Shown here one piece after another: positions 9,109-18,536 of a DNA stretch of 64,000 nt. The notes beneath the pieces are model-generated. The model made no database searches. It was not told the DNA's origin and saw nothing but the letters and a program-made list of their open reading frames with translations. Numbering within the stretch: the stretch's first letter is position 1; every line of letters begins with the position of its first letter. The translations under genes and the position numbers were made by a program. This stretch comes from Nakamurella alba (lineage in GTDB: Bacteria > Actinomycetota > Actinomycetes > Mycobacteriales > Nakamurellaceae). The stretch is taken from positions 248,001 through 312,000 of the forward strand of contig NZ_WLYK01000002.1 in the NCBI RefSeq assembly GCF_009707545.1, in the 5' to 3' direction.

Positions 9109-10194
9109 ATGGTGCAGCGGGTGCAGGGTGTCATCTCCCGGGCCAAGGACGCCCCTGTCGAGCTGACCACGATCCTGGTCCCGGATCCCGGCCCGGGCGA
9201 GGCCGTGGTGAAGGTGCAGGCCTGCGGGGTGTGCCACACCGACCTGCACTACAAGGTCGGCGGCATCGGCAACGACTACCCGTACCTGCTCGGGCACGAG
9301 GCCGCCGGCATCGTCGAGTCGGTGGGTCCGGATGTCACCGATGTGCAGCCCGGCGACTACGTGATCCTGAACTGGCGCGCGGTGTGCGGTTCCTGCCGGG
9401 CCTGTCTGCGCGGCCGTCCCTGGTATTGCTTCAACACCCACAACGCCACGCAGAAGATGACTCTCGAGGACGGCACCGAGCTGTCCCCGGCGCTGGGCAT
9501 CGGCGCGTTCGTGGAGAAGACCCTGGTCGCCGCGGGCCAGTGCACCAAGGTCGACCCGCAGGCGCCGGCCACCGTCGCCGGGCTGCTGGGCTGCGGTGTG
9601 ATGGCCGGTATCGGCGCGGCGATCAACACCGGGAACGTGGCCCGCGGTGACAGCGTGGCGGTGATCGGCTGCGGCGGCGTCGGTGACGCGGCGATCGCCG
9701 GGGCCCGGCTGGTCGGCGCGCACACGATCATCGCGGTGGACACCGACCAGCGGAAGCTGGACTGGGCCAAGGAGTTCGGCGCCACTCACACGGTGCTGGT
9801 CGGCGACGGCGACGTGGTGGAGAAGATCCAGGAGCTGACCGACGGTTTCGGTGCGGACGTGGTGATCGATGCGGTGGGCCGGCCGGAGACCTGGAAGCAG
9901 GCCTTCTACGGCCGCGACCTGGCCGGCACCGTGGTGCTGGTCGGCGTGCCGAACCCGGCGTGGAACCTGGAGATCCCGCTGATCGACATCTTCGGCCGGG
10001 GCGGGCAGCTGAAGTCGTCCTGGTACGGCGACTGCCTGCCCAGCCGCGACTTCCCGGTACTGATCGACCTGTTCCTGCAGGGCCGGCTGCCGCTGGACAA
10101 GTTCGTCAGCGAGACCATCGGCCTGGAGGACATCGAGTCCGCCTTCGAGAAGATGCACCACGGCGACGTGCTGCGCAGCGTCGTCACCATCTGA
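9109..10194 (+). CDS. mscR: S-(hydroxymethyl)mycothiol dehydrogenase
   Basis: 361 aa zinc-dependent alcohol dehydrogenase. It oxidises the formaldehyde-mycothiol adduct and may also reduce S-nitrosomycothiol. Catalytic zinc ligands are in [11 protein letters not shown] and GHEAAG; the structural zinc lobe is [15 protein letters not shown]; the NAD fold is [23 protein letters not shown]. The sequence [15 protein letters not shown] region and NTHNATQKM loop match the mycothiol-linked subgroup rather than the glutathione class III enzymes. ATG at 9109 has a GAAGGAG site. The metallo-beta-lactamase hydrolase gene often found beside it is absent here. Together with the MDMPI-fold protein at 62647, it indicates that the host makes mycothiol. 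Confidence 0.9.
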   Translation: MVQRVQGVISRAKDAPVELTTILVPDPGPGEAVVKVQACGVCHTDLHYKVGGIGNDYPYLLGHEAAGIVESVGPDVTDVQPGDYVILNWRAVCGSCRACLRGRPWYCFNTHNATQKMTLEDGTELSPALGIGAFVEKTLVAAGQCTKVDPQAPATVAGLLGCGVMAGIGAAINTGNVARGDSVAVIGCGGVGDAAIAGARLVGAHTIIAVDTDQRKLDWAKEFGATHTVLVGDGDVVEKIQELTDGFGADVVIDAVGRPETWKQAFYGRDLAGTVVLVGVPNPAWNLEIPLIDIFGRGGQLKSSWYGDCLPSRDFPVLIDLFLQGRLPLDKFVSETIGLEDIESAFEKMHHGDVLRSVVTI

Positions 10195-10320
10195 GTCGCT
10201 CGCCGGGTCCGGGTTCTCCTCCCGGCTGGCTTTCCTGCGACCGGCATCGATCCGACGGCCGCGGGCTCCGGGTTCCGCATCGACGCCCGTGCGGCGCGGA
10301 TCGACCCGAAGTGCAGAAGA

Positions 10321-10358
10321 GGCGGCGGTCCAGGACCTTCGGGTCCGGGACCGCCGCC
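10321..10358. terminator. Strong bidirectional hairpin terminator
   Basis: GGCGGCGGTCC pairs perfectly with GGACCGCCGCC, and inside it GGACC pairs with GGTCC around a short TTC(G) loop. It lies between the convergent mscR and DUF5302 genes. There is no long T-run, as is common in high-GC actinobacteria. Confidence 0.75.
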
Positions 10359-10406
10359 TCCTGCTGTTGCGCCCTGCTGTCGGGACGGGCCGCGCCCGTC
10401 CCCGGC

Positions 10407-10607
10407 TCAGCCGGACTTGCGGCGGAAGGTGCGCGAGGCCTTGTGACTGGCCGTCGCGCCCTCCACCCCGCCGTGCCCGTCGAGATGGGCCGACCGGGCC
10501 TGACCCGCTGCCTTCTTCTTCTCCAGCGCCGCCGCGAACACCGCGGCAGGATCCACCTCGCCGGTGTCCGTCGCGGCCGCGTCCGTGCTCTTCTCGTCGC
10601 CTGCCAT
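10407..10607 (-). CDS. Small DUF5302-type protein
   Basis: 66 aa, ATG at 10607. The protein is charged and hydrophilic with a short helix (DPAAVFAAALEKKKAAG), a His/Gly-rich middle (AHLDGHGGVEG) and the terminal motif TFRRKSG. That ending, together with KFREALERK-like and GH.DG-like segments, is the hallmark of the DUF5302 family of small actinobacterial proteins as I remember it. No function is known. The basic C-terminus could contact nucleic acid or ribosomes, but that is speculation. It is monocistronic and ends at the hairpin shared with mscR. Confidence 0.72.
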   Translation of the reverse strand: MAGDEKSTDAAATDTGEVDPAAVFAAALEKKKAAGQARSAHLDGHGGVEGATASHKASRTFRRKSG

Positions 10608-10754
10608 CGCAAACCTCCCGTGTCCGTGCCCCGGCCCCGTCCGGGACCGCTGCCCCCATCCTGCCCGTTGCCCGGTCGGACCGGCCACCCGATTCCCCGC
10701 CCGTCGCCGGAAGTGCCCGGCTGCTCTGGCACAGCCGGGCCCGGCAGGGAAAGC

Positions 10755-10760
10755 TAGGAC
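10755..10760 (+). promoter_or_regulatory. -10 box for the aminobutyraldehyde dehydrogenase/gabT operon
   Basis: TAGGAC fits TANNNT weakly (final base C) and lies 51 nt before the GTG at 10812. An inverted repeat, GCCCGGCTG (10715-10723) with CAGCCGGGC (10732-10740), lies directly upstream around the -35 position and could be an operator or the end of an upstream transcript. Confidence 0.3.
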
Positions 10761-10811
10761 GACCGCCCGGGTGCACCGCCCGGCCGACACTCGAGGAAGA
10801 CGAGGCGACCT

Positions 10812-12254
10812 GTGAGCCAGGACCTGCGCACGCTGCGCAACTTCATCGGCGGCGAGTTCACCGATGCGCTGAGCGGGGCGACCGGAGAGATCGTGAACCC
10901 GTCCACCGGGCAGGCGTTCGCCACCGCCCCGGTGTCCGGGACCGAGGACCTGGACAAGGCGTACGGCGCCGCGGCGGAGGCATTCACCGGCTGGGGCCGG
11001 ACGACGCCGGCGGAACGGCAGAAGGCGCTGCTGAAGATCGCCGACGCGTTGGAGTCCCGGGCCGAGGAGTTCGTCGCCGCGGAGAGCGAGAACACCGGCA
11101 AGCCATTGGGTCTCACCGCGTCGGAGGAGCTGCCGCCGGCCGTCGACCAGCTGCGCTTCTTCGCCGGTGCCGCCCGGGTGCTGGAGGGCCGGGCCGCCGG
11201 CGAGTACATGGCCGGGCACACCTCGTTCATCCGGCGCGAGCCGATCGGTGTCGTCGGCCAGGTGACGCCGTGGAACTACCCGCTGATGATGGCGATCTGG
11301 AAGATCGGCCCGGCGCTGGCGGCCGGCAACACGATCGTCCTCAAGCCCTCGGACACCACCCCGGTGACCACGCTGATGCTGGCCGAGCTGGCCGCCGAGT
11401 TCCTGCCGCCGGGTGTGCTGAACGTCGTCACCGGCGACCGTGAGACCGGCGCCGCACTGGTGTCGCATCCGACCCCGGCGATGGTGGCGATCACCGGCAG
11501 CGTGCGGGCCGGCATCCAGGTGGCCCGGGCGGCCGCGTCCGACGTCAAGCGGGTGCACCTGGAACTGGGCGGCAAGGCGCCGGTGGTGGTCTTCGACGAC
11601 GCCGACCTGGAGGCCGCGGCCGAGGCGATCGCCGTCGCCGGCTACTTCAACGCCGGGCAGGACTGCACCGCGGCGACCCGGGTGCTGGCCGCACCGGGCA
11701 TCCACAACGACTTCGTGGCCGCGCTCGCCGAGCAGGCGAAGAACACGGTGACCGGGCCGCCGTCGAACGAGGACGCTCTCTACGGGCCGGTCAACAACGC
11801 CCACCAGCTCTCGCACGTCTCGGGTTTCGTGGACCGGCTGCCGGACCACGCCTCGCTCGACGCCGGCGGGTCCCGGGTCGGCGACGACGGCTACTTCTAC
11901 TCCCCGACCGTGATTTCCGGCCTGCAGCAGCAGGACGAGGCGGTGCAGAACGAGATCTTCGGCCCGGTCATCACCGTCCAGCGCTTCTCCGACGAGGCGG
12001 AGGCGCTGGCCTGGGCCAACGGCACCCAGTACGGCCTGGCCTCGTCGGTGTGGACCCGCGACCACGGCCGCGCGATGCGGATGTCGGCCGGGCTCAACTT
12101 CGGCTGCGTGTGGATTAACACCCACATCCCGCTGGTCGCCGAGATGCCGCACGGCGGTTTCGGGCACTCCGGCTACGGCAAGGACCTGTCGATGTACGGA
12201 CTGGAGGACTACACCCGGATCAAGCACGTGATGTCCGCGATCGGCGAGATCTGA
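10812..12254 (+). CDS. Gamma-aminobutyraldehyde dehydrogenase-like ALDH
   Basis: 480 aa with a GTG start and a GAGGCGACC leader. Complete ALDH: cofactor segment [28 protein letters not shown], general base in LELGGKAP, catalytic cysteine in [10 protein letters not shown]. The sequence [17 protein letters not shown] and the C-terminal [25 protein letters not shown] match the PatD/YdcW type that oxidises 4-aminobutanal to GABA in putrescine breakdown. The neighbouring gabT, 9 nt downstream, would then move the amino group from GABA to 2-oxoglutarate, giving succinate semialdehyde. The pairing strongly supports the GABA route; exact substrate range is inferred. Because the gabT copy looks damaged, the pathway may stop at GABA in this strain. 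Confidence 0.85.
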   Translation: MSQDLRTLRNFIGGEFTDALSGATGEIVNPSTGQAFATAPVSGTEDLDKAYGAAAEAFTGWGRTTPAERQKALLKIADALESRAEEFVAAESENTGKPLGLTASEELPPAVDQLRFFAGAARVLEGRAAGEYMAGHTSFIRREPIGVVGQVTPWNYPLMMAIWKIGPALAAGNTIVLKPSDTTPVTTLMLAELAAEFLPPGVLNVVTGDRETGAALVSHPTPAMVAITGSVRAGIQVARAAASDVKRVHLELGGKAPVVVFDDADLEAAAEAIAVAGYFNAGQDCTAATRVLAAPGIHNDFVAALAEQAKNTVTGPPSNEDALYGPVNNAHQLSHVSGFVDRLPDHASLDAGGSRVGDDGYFYSPTVISGLQQQDEAVQNEIFGPVITVQRFSDEAEALAWANGTQYGLASSVWTRDHGRAMRMSAGLNFGCVWINTHIPLVAEMPHGGFGHSGYGKDLSMYGLEDYTRIKHVMSAIGEI

Positions 12255-12263
12255 GGCTCTGAG

Positions 12264-13520
12264 ATGTCTTTCAGGTTGCTCCAGGAGCGTCGGGTGGCGG
12301 GTGAGCTGCCCGGGCCGCGGTCGGTGGCACTCGCCGCCCGGCGGTCCGCGGCGGTGGCGGCCGGCGTCGGGTCGACGATGGCGGTGTACGCGGCGGACGC
12401 CGACGGCGGTGTCGTGGTGGACGTCGACGGCAACTCGTTCATCGACCTCGGGTCCGGCATCGCGGTGACCTCCGTCGGCGCGTCGGCGCCGCGGGTCGTC
12501 GCCGCGGTGCAGGAGGCGGCGGCCCGGTTCACCCACACCTGCTTCACCATCACCCCGTACGAGGGCTACGTGGCGGTCGCCGAGAAGCTCGCGGAGCTGA
12601 CCCCGGGATCGCACGAGAAGCGGTCCGCGCTCTTCAACTCCGGCGCCGAGGCGGTGGAGAACGCGGTCAAGATCGCCCGGCTGGCCACCGGCCGGGACGC
12701 GATCCCGTACAAGAAGGGGTTCGGCCCGTTCGCGCCGGAGATCTACCGGATGCCGATGTCCTACCCGTTCCGCGACGGTCTCGACGGGAAAGAGACGGCG
12801 GAGCGCGCGATCTCGCAGATCGTGGCGCAGGTCGGCGTGGACTCGGTGGCCGCGGTGCTGATCGAGCCGATCCAGGGCGAGGGCGGCTTCGTGGTGCCGG
12901 CCGAGGGGTTCCTGCCGGCGCTGGCCGCGTGGTGCGCGTCGAGCGGTGCGCTGTTCATCGCCGACGAGATCCAGTCCGGGTTCTGCCGGACCGGTGACTG
13001 GTTCGCCGCCGAGCACGAGGGCCTGGTCCCGGACATCGTCACCACCGCCAAGGGCATCGCCGGCGGGATGCCGCTGGCCGCGGTGACCGGCCGCGCCGCG
13101 ATCATGGACGCGGTGCACCCGGGCGGGCTCGGCGGCACCTACGCCGGCAACCCGGTGGCCTGCGCCGCCGGTCTGGCGTCGATCGAGACCATGGCCGAGT
13201 GGGACCTGAACGCCGCCGCCCGGCGGATCGAGGCGCTGGCCGTGCCGCTGCTGCGCGAGGTGGCGTCCGCGACCGGGCGGATCGGCGACGTCCGCGGCCG
13301 GGGCGCGATGCTGGCGGTCGAGTTCACCGAGGCCGGCACCACCGTCCCGGACCCGGCCGCCGCCGCCGCGGTGGCCGCCGCCTGCCACCGGGCCGGGGTG
13401 ATCGTGCTGACCTGCGGCACCTACGGCAACGTCGTCCGCCTCCTCCCCCCGCTCGTCATTCCCGAACCCCTGCTCCTGGAGGGCCTGGACGTCCTCACCT
13501 CCGCCGTCACCGCCCTCTGA
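12264..13520 (+). CDS. gabT: 4-aminobutyrate aminotransferase with an internal in-frame gap
   Basis: 418 aa, while actinobacterial GabT proteins are about 440-450. The start region, SGAEAVENAVKIAR, the aspartate motif FIADEIQSGF and the PLP lysine in TTAKGIAGGMPL are all present. Between I147 and P148 (DNA junction 12704/12705), however, the sequence passes directly from ATGRDAI to PYKKGFGPFAPEIYR. In M. tuberculosis GabT, as I recall it, these flanks are separated by about 22 residues including FDHAYHGRTNLTMALTAK. That block holds the aromatic-His-Gly segment that stacks on the PLP ring. The frame is preserved. Activity is therefore doubtful. It starts 9 nt after the upstream dehydrogenase. 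Confidence 0.88.
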   Translation: MSFRLLQERRVAGELPGPRSVALAARRSAAVAAGVGSTMAVYAADADGGVVVDVDGNSFIDLGSGIAVTSVGASAPRVVAAVQEAAARFTHTCFTITPYEGYVAVAEKLAELTPGSHEKRSALFNSGAEAVENAVKIARLATGRDAIPYKKGFGPFAPEIYRMPMSYPFRDGLDGKETAERAISQIVAQVGVDSVAAVLIEPIQGEGGFVVPAEGFLPALAAWCASSGALFIADEIQSGFCRTGDWFAAEHEGLVPDIVTTAKGIAGGMPLAAVTGRAAIMDAVHPGGLGGTYAGNPVACAAGLASIETMAEWDLNAAARRIEALAVPLLREVASATGRIGDVRGRGAMLAVEFTEAGTTVPDPAAAAAVAAACHRAGVIVLTCGTYGNVVRLLPPLVIPEPLLLEGLDVLTSAVTAL

Positions 13521-13531
13521 CCCCTCCCCCT

Positions 13532-13617
13532 GGCGCGAGGATCATCATCGTCGACGCGTATGAAGTTGCCCCGTTTGGGACGGGTGTGCCTGGAGTCGCC
13601 ACTTTCGTACGCGCGCC
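13532..13617. repeat. Palindromic intergenic repeat, copy A1 (right end truncated)
   Basis: Begins GGCGCGAGGATC 11 nt after the gabT stop, contains the shared core (GAAGTTG...TTTGGGAC...GAGTCG...CTTTCGTACGCGCG) and ends at GCGCGCC. The outer right arm seen in copy A3 is missing. Related copies are at 16140-16229, 39835-39939 and, more distantly, 24555-24638 and 60200-60283. All lie just beyond gene stops. Confidence 0.7.
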
Positions 13618-13686
13618 TACGACCTCCAGCTGCCCCGGAGGACCCGCCGCGGCGGGCACTCACCAGTTCCTCAGACGGGCGCCCGC

Positions 13687-13692
13687 TATCCT
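13687..13692 (+). promoter_or_regulatory. -10 box for the Rv3311-like gene
   Basis: TATCCT, a good TANNNT match, is 32 nt before the GTG start at 13725; GAGAGGA forms the ribosome binding site between them. Confidence 0.4.
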
Positions 13693-13724
13693 GGCGCCGC
13701 ACCGCTCCGACGAGAGGATCCACC

Positions 13725-14951
13725 GTGGCCGCGCCCGACATCATCCCGATCCAGCTCGGCCTGACCGCCGGCAACGGACTCACCCTGTGGGCTCCGCGGT
13801 GGGTCGAGGACGGTGAGGAGTGGGAGGCGTTCCTCGGTCACGGCGACGATCTCTACGTCTTCCCGACGGCCGCACACCTGGCCGCCTTCATCCGCACCAG
13901 CACCGAGCACGACCTGATCGACCACCCGGAGTGGGACACCGCATCGCGCCTGCTGGTCGACGAGCTGGTCCCGGACGACGACCACCGGTTCGACATCGTG
14001 AGCGTGCCCGACCTGGTCGCCGAGACGCCCGACATCTGGACCCTGGCCGAGCTGTCCGACACGGTGTCGATCCTGCGGTCGCTGGCCGAGGTGTGCGACC
14101 TGGCACCGGTCGAGGAGGTCCTCGACTCGGCCGACGGGTTCTCGGTGCTGTCGGTCGGTGAGTCGGCCTTCACCGGCCGGGCCGGTGAGAAGCTCTGGAA
14201 CGGCATCGGCGCCGCGGTCGTGGAGAACTGGGACAAGGTGGTCGACGCACTCGACGGGGTGGTCACCACGCCGGAGGTGGACGCCGCCGCACTGGGCACC
14301 GCCGAGGAGGAGGCCAAAGCCACCGGCACCGTGCTCGAGGAGTCCGACGACCTCATCGAGGAGCTGGAGGAGGGCGAGCGCGACCCGGAGCTGGCGTTCT
14401 GGGACGAGATCGGCATCGACTGCGTCGAGATCACCGTCGACGGCCGCACCGGCACCACCCTGCGCTGCTACCTCGACGACCAGCCGGTGTTCCTGGCCGT
14501 CGACAACCGGATCCAGATCTGGTCCAACGACGAGGATCTGGAGAACTACCTCGCCGATGCCACCGTCGACCACTCGTTGGCCTCGCTCGAGGTGTGGGCC
14601 GAGATCCGTGAGGCGATCGCCGGCGGTGACGCCGTCGTGGTGGCCGGGCCGGAGAACACCTACGCGCTGGACGGGATCGCGGACGGCCTGGAGACCGGGC
14701 CGGGCGGGGTCGAGCGCAAGCAGCTCTCGCTCGCCGTCGAACTGCTGACCGATGCGGCGAAGGCCCGTAAGGACGAGGAGAGCATCGAGGCGCTGACGAC
14801 GGCGACGCCGTTGGCCAGCCTGATCGGCGCGATCGTCAAGCCCAGCAAGGACCGACTGCCCCCGGCCCCGCCGTTCACCGCCGAGGTCGACACCTGGAAG
14901 GTGCTGGTCGACCGGTTCACCGGTTCCCTGGACTGGAACGGCCGCAGCTGA
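13725..14951 (+). CDS. Conserved actinobacterial protein (Rv3311-like)
   Basis: 408 aa from GTG 13725, chosen because GAGAGGA lies just upstream and the protein then begins with the conserved DIIPIQLGLTAGNGLTLWAPRW. A longer frame would run back into repeat A1 and is not credible. It is acidic and soluble with no signal peptide. Recognisable blocks are EWEAFLGHGDDLYVF, LIDHPEW, SFTGRAGEKLWNGIG-like, and DELAFWDEIGIDCVEI followed by TLRCYLDDQPVFL. The sequence matches my memory of M. tuberculosis Rv3311, which lies in the same gene neighbourhood. Some databases call the family primosomal protein without support. Function unknown. Confidence 0.78.
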   Translation: MAAPDIIPIQLGLTAGNGLTLWAPRWVEDGEEWEAFLGHGDDLYVFPTAAHLAAFIRTSTEHDLIDHPEWDTASRLLVDELVPDDDHRFDIVSVPDLVAETPDIWTLAELSDTVSILRSLAEVCDLAPVEEVLDSADGFSVLSVGESAFTGRAGEKLWNGIGAAVVENWDKVVDALDGVVTTPEVDAAALGTAEEEAKATGTVLEESDDLIEELEEGERDPELAFWDEIGIDCVEITVDGRTGTTLRCYLDDQPVFLAVDNRIQIWSNDEDLENYLADATVDHSLASLEVWAEIREAIAGGDAVVVAGPENTYALDGIADGLETGPGGVERKQLSLAVELLTDAAKARKDEESIEALTTATPLASLIGAIVKPSKDRLPPAPPFTAEVDTWKVLVDRFTGSLDWNGRS

Positions 14952-15032
14952 CAACGCCGCCACGACCACAGGGTGCCGCGAGATGCCCTGTGCGCTCGGG
15001 CCGCTCGACGCATCTCCTGGTGTCGGCGGGCG

Positions 15033-16046
15033 TCAGCCGGTCAGCCCGTCACCGATGATCGTCGGCATCTCGTAGGACCAGTCTGTGAACGGGCTGCCCA
15101 CCCCGACCCGGCGGACTTCCGCATCGACCCGGTACAGGAGTGCCCTGGGGTCGTGCCACGCCATGCCCGCGGTGTAACGGACGACGGTCAACCCGGCCGA
15201 GCGCAGCAGGCGTTCCCGTTCGACCTGCTCGGTCACGACCTTCGCTGCGTCCGGCCGGTTGTCGTACTTGAGGGCGCCGTCCGCCTCCAGCACGATGCGT
15301 TGGTCCGGGAGCAGATGATCCACCCGGAACCGCCGACTCCCCACCCGGATCCAGACGTTCGACAGCGGCGGCGGCCGTCCGGCAGACAGGAACGCCATGC
15401 GTCCCAGGGTTTCCAGTGGTGACTCGGTTCTCGGGTCGGCATGCTCAGCGACCCACTGCGCGGTCGCGATGCCGGGATAGGCGACCATCTGTTCCACCAG
15501 CAGCCCCATCGACGACCGCTGACCGCCGATGGCCAACGCGGCATCGGCGACGATCAGGCCCGCGGTCGGTCCGTGATGGCGGGCGATGTCCACCGCGGCG
15601 AACGACGGCCCGACCACCCGGATTCCGGCTCGGCGTGTCCGGTGGTGCGGCGGCAGGTGACCGGTCCGGATCCGGCCGTGGGGTGTGCGGTTGGGCCCGA
15701 TGCGGCCGCTGCCGGGCTTGATCGCCCGGACCTCGTCAGGAGGCTCGCCGATCGTCGGGAGGCCCAACAGGAGCACCGCCGACCAGCCGTTGAGATGGAC
15801 GTCGTCGGCGGTGCACTGTCCGAACCCGATGGACCGCAAGCGAAATCGCTCCCATCCGGTCGCACCGTCCCAGATCTCCGCCTCGACGAAAGATGCCTTC
15901 GCGACACGCACGAGTCGACCGCGGTCGAGCTCCCTGCGGACCGTCGCCCGGGTGATCCCGGCCCGGTCGACGTCGCGCATGTGAACGACCGGCCCCGCCT
16001 GCTCCACGAGCGTCCGGATCAGCCGACGGTCGTCGATGTGCCCCAT
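15033..16046 (-). CDS. AbiEi-like HTH plus DUF559/Vsr-fold nuclease-like protein
   Basis: 337 aa from ATG 16046; in-frame ATGs at 16064, 16067 and 16121 are alternatives, since none has a convincing ribosome binding site. The N-terminal part (RRLIRTLVEQAG ... ITRATVRRELDRGRLVRVAK) resembles the winged-helix quasi-antitoxin domain of AbiEi proteins. The C-terminal part has the PD-(D/E)XK-like core RFRVDHLLPDQRIVLEADG followed by ERLLRSAGLTVVRYT, as in DUF559 and Vsr-like nucleases. Such two-domain proteins are common, scattered and unstudied in actinobacteria. No AbiEii toxin partner is next to it, so it is not a classic AbiE pair. The upstream end abuts repeat A2. Confidence 0.72.
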   Translation of the reverse strand: MGHIDDRRLIRTLVEQAGPVVHMRDVDRAGITRATVRRELDRGRLVRVAKASFVEAEIWDGATGWERFRLRSIGFGQCTADDVHLNGWSAVLLLGLPTIGEPPDEVRAIKPGSGRIGPNRTPHGRIRTGHLPPHHRTRRAGIRVVGPSFAAVDIARHHGPTAGLIVADAALAIGGQRSSMGLLVEQMVAYPGIATAQWVAEHADPRTESPLETLGRMAFLSAGRPPPLSNVWIRVGSRRFRVDHLLPDQRIVLEADGALKYDNRPDAAKVVTEQVERERLLRSAGLTVVRYTAGMAWHDPRALLYRVDAEVRRVGVGSPFTDWSYEMPTIIGDGLTG

Positions 16047-16139
16047 CGGCACATCGTGGCCCATCATCTGTCCGGTTCCGGAAGGATTCTGACTTGTCCA
16101 CAATGCCCACGTCACAGGCACTCTCCCCGGCCGACCTGT

Positions 16140-16229
16140 GGCGCCCGCGCGTACGAAGTTGCGGCATTTGGGACCAGTGGGACGCCTGTCAACAACTTCG
16201 TACGCGTCGGCGAAGAAGATCCTCGCGCC
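16140..16229. repeat. Palindromic intergenic repeat, copy A2
   Basis: Perfect 14-bp arms CGCGTACGAAGTTG (16148-16161) and CAACTTCGTACGCG (16193-16206) enclose the core with TTTGGGACCAGTGGGAC. The right flank GAAGAAGATCCTCGCGCC matches the outer arm of copy A3; the left outer arm is lost. It lies 22 nt beyond the add stop codon and upstream of the AbiEi-like gene. Confidence 0.75.
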
Positions 16230-16251
16230 GGGCGGGGGTGGTGGGGAGGGG

Positions 16252-17343
16252 TCAGGCGGACTTGAGGGCGGCGTAGCCGGGCTTGATCACGTCGTCGATG
16301 ATCTTGAGGCGCTCGTCGAAGGGCAGGAAGGCGGACTTCATGGCGTTCAGGGTGAACCACTCGAGGTCGCCCCAGCCGTAGCCGAAAGCCTCGACCAGGC
16401 CGGTCATCTCGCTGGTCATGGAACAACCGCTCATCAGCCGGTTGTCGGTGTTGACGGTGACCCGGAAGCGGAGGTCCTTCAGGATCCCGATCGGGTGCTT
16501 GGCGATCGACTCGGCGGCGCCGGTCTGCACGTTGGAGGTCGGCGCCATCTCCAGCGGGATCCGCTTGTCCCGCACGTACTCCGCCAACCGGCCGAGCCTG
16601 GCGGTGCCGTCGAAGGCCAGCGAGATGTCGTCGACGATGCGCACCCCGTGGCCCAGCCGGTCGGCGCCGCACCACTGCAGCGCCTCCCAGATCGACGGCA
16701 GCCCGAAGGCCTCGCCGGCGTGGATGGTGAAGTGGGCGTTCTCCCGGCGCAGGTACTCGAAGGCGTCCAGGTGCCGGGTGGGCGGGAAACCTGCTTCCGC
16801 ACCGGCGATGTCGAACCCGGCCACCTCCTGGTCGCGGAAGGCCACCGCCAGTTCGGCGATCTCCCGGCTGCGGGCGGCGTGCCGCATCGCGGTCAGCAGC
16901 GCGCGGATCCGGATCCGGTGGCCGGCCTGCGCGGCGGCGACCGTCCCGGCGGCGAACCCGTCGAGCACCGACTGGACCACCTCGGACAGCGAGAGCCCCT
17001 TCTGCACGTGCAGTTCCGGCGCGAACCGGACCTCCGCGTAGACCACACCGTCGGCCGCCAGGTCCTGGGCGCACTCCGAGGCCACCCGGATGATCGAGTC
17101 CCGGTCCTGCATGACGCCGACGGTGTGGGTGAAGGTCTCCAGGTAGCGCTCGAGAGATCCGGAGTAGGCGGACTCGGCGAACCACCGGCCCAGCGCCTCC
17201 GGCTCGGTGCTCGGCAGCGCGTCGTAGCCGGTCTGCTCGGCCAGCTCGATCAGCGTCACCGGGCGCAGGCCGCCGTCCAGATGGTCGTGCAGCAGCACCT
17301 TCGGCGCGGTGCGGATGGTGTCTGCGGTCAGTTCGGCGGCCAT
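16252..17343 (-). CDS. add: Adenosine deaminase
   Basis: 363 aa, normal length. It hydrolyses (deoxy)adenosine to (deoxy)inosine in purine salvage. Zinc and catalytic motifs are in order: [12 protein letters not shown] (HxH), [15 protein letters not shown] (His and the catalytic Glu), RLGHGVRI, and NTDNRLMSG (Asp). ATG at 17343 begins [18 protein letters not shown] like the mycobacterial enzyme; a longer upstream frame has no support. Product inosine can pass to the DeoD-type phosphorylase at 22295. In mycobacteria as I recall, add is followed by deoA and cdd in a run; here a divergent ABC exporter separates add from deoA. Confidence 0.95.
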   Translation of the reverse strand: MAAELTADTIRTAPKVLLHDHLDGGLRPVTLIELAEQTGYDALPSTEPEALGRWFAESAYSGSLERYLETFTHTVGVMQDRDSIIRVASECAQDLAADGVVYAEVRFAPELHVQKGLSLSEVVQSVLDGFAAGTVAAAQAGHRIRIRALLTAMRHAARSREIAELAVAFRDQEVAGFDIAGAEAGFPPTRHLDAFEYLRRENAHFTIHAGEAFGLPSIWEALQWCGADRLGHGVRIVDDISLAFDGTARLGRLAEYVRDKRIPLEMAPTSNVQTGAAESIAKHPIGILKDLRFRVTVNTDNRLMSGCSMTSEMTGLVEAFGYGWGDLEWFTLNAMKSAFLPFDERLKIIDDVIKPGYAALKSA

Positions 17344-17500
17344 GGCGACGAACCTATCCGATCGGCGACACCGGGGATCCGACGATCGCACAACGATCCG
17401 TAGCTGTTCGCCGGCCGGTCACCGCTTCCTGCCGCCACCCGCTGCTGGACCCGCTGACCTGCGCATACAGAATCAGGAGGCGACTGTCGGGGGTAGTCCC

Positions 17501-17506
17501 TAGGGT
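17501..17506 (+). promoter_or_regulatory. -10 box of a probable leaderless ABC exporter promoter
   Basis: TAGGGT (TANNNT) is 7 nt before ATG 17514, so the transcript would begin at or next to the start codon. An in-frame GTG at 17505 overlaps the box itself and is therefore an unlikely start. Confidence 0.45.
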
Positions 17507-17513
17507 GTCGATC

Positions 17514-18536
17514 ATGGCTCCACTCATCGAAGCGGAAGCACTCGTCAAGAAGTTCAAGGACAACACGGCACTGGCCGGCGTCGACCTCGCGGTCGAGCAG
17601 GGCACGGTGCTGGGCCTGCTCGGGCCGAACGGCGCCGGCAAGACCACGGCGGTGCGCATCCTCACCACCCTGCTGCGCCCGGACGGCGGATCCGCCCGGG
17701 TGGCCGGGTTCGACGTGGTCGCCGACGCGGACAAGGTGCGCGCGACGATCGGACTGACAGGTCAGTACGCCGCCGTCGACGAGTACCTGACCGGGTTCGA
17801 GAACCTGGAGATGGTCGGCCGGCTCTACCATCTCGGCCGATCGGTGGCGCGGGAGCGGGCCGGGGAGCTGCTCGAGCGGTTCGACCTCACCGAGGCCGGC
17901 AACCGTCCCGCGAAGACCTACTCCGGCGGCATGCGCCGACGGCTGGACATCGCCGCCTCGCTGATCGCCCGCCCCGCCGTGCTGTTCCTGGACGAACCGA
18001 CCACCGGGCTGGACCCGCGCAGCCGCCAGGGCATGTGGCAGTTCATCGCGGACCTGGTCGGCGACGGCACCACGATCCTGCTGACCACCCAGTACCTGGA
18101 GGAGGCGGACCGGCTGGCGAACGACATGGTGGTGATCGACCGCGGCACGGTGATCGCCCGCGGCACCGCCGACGAGCTCAAGGCCCAGGTCGGCGGCCAG
18201 CGGCTGGAGTTCGACGTGGTGCACGCCGAGGACCTGCCGCGGGTGGTCGAGGCGATCGCGTCCCTGGCCAGTGACCCGCCCCGGATCGACGAGCAGGTAC
18301 GACGGGTCACCGCACCGATCACCGGCGGCGCGGAGACCCTGGCCCGGGCGCTGGCCCTGCTCGAGCCCACCGGTATCGAGCTGGCCGACGTCGGACTGCG
18401 CCGGCCCGACCTGGACGACGTGTTCCTCACCCTCACCGGCCACGCCGCCGAGGAGTCGGACGAGGCAGCGGGTGACGACGACCCGGATCCAGGGAAGTCC
18501 GCCAAGGGCACGTCGCAGAAGGGAGAGACCCGATGA
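17514..18536 (+). CDS. DrrA-type ABC exporter ATP-binding protein
   Basis: 340 aa. Walker A is GPNGAGKTT, the signature is YSGGMRRRLDIA, Walker B is VLFLDEPTTGLDP, and the C-terminal extension after the nucleotide-binding domain (about residues 220-340) is typical of the daunorubicin-resistance DrrA subfamily. With the permease that overlaps its stop codon (ATGA) it should form an exporter for a hydrophobic compound; the substrate is unknown and no biosynthetic cluster is nearby. ATG 17514 was preferred over GTG 17505 because the -10 box covers the latter. The C-terminus ends in an acidic, disordered tail. Confidence 0.92.
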   Translation: MAPLIEAEALVKKFKDNTALAGVDLAVEQGTVLGLLGPNGAGKTTAVRILTTLLRPDGGSARVAGFDVVADADKVRATIGLTGQYAAVDEYLTGFENLEMVGRLYHLGRSVARERAGELLERFDLTEAGNRPAKTYSGGMRRRLDIAASLIARPAVLFLDEPTTGLDPRSRQGMWQFIADLVGDGTTILLTTQYLEEADRLANDMVVIDRGTVIARGTADELKAQVGGQRLEFDVVHAEDLPRVVEAIASLASDPPRIDEQVRRVTAPITGGAETLARALALLEPTGIELADVGLRRPDLDDVFLTLTGHAAEESDEAAGDDDPDPGKSAKGTSQKGETR

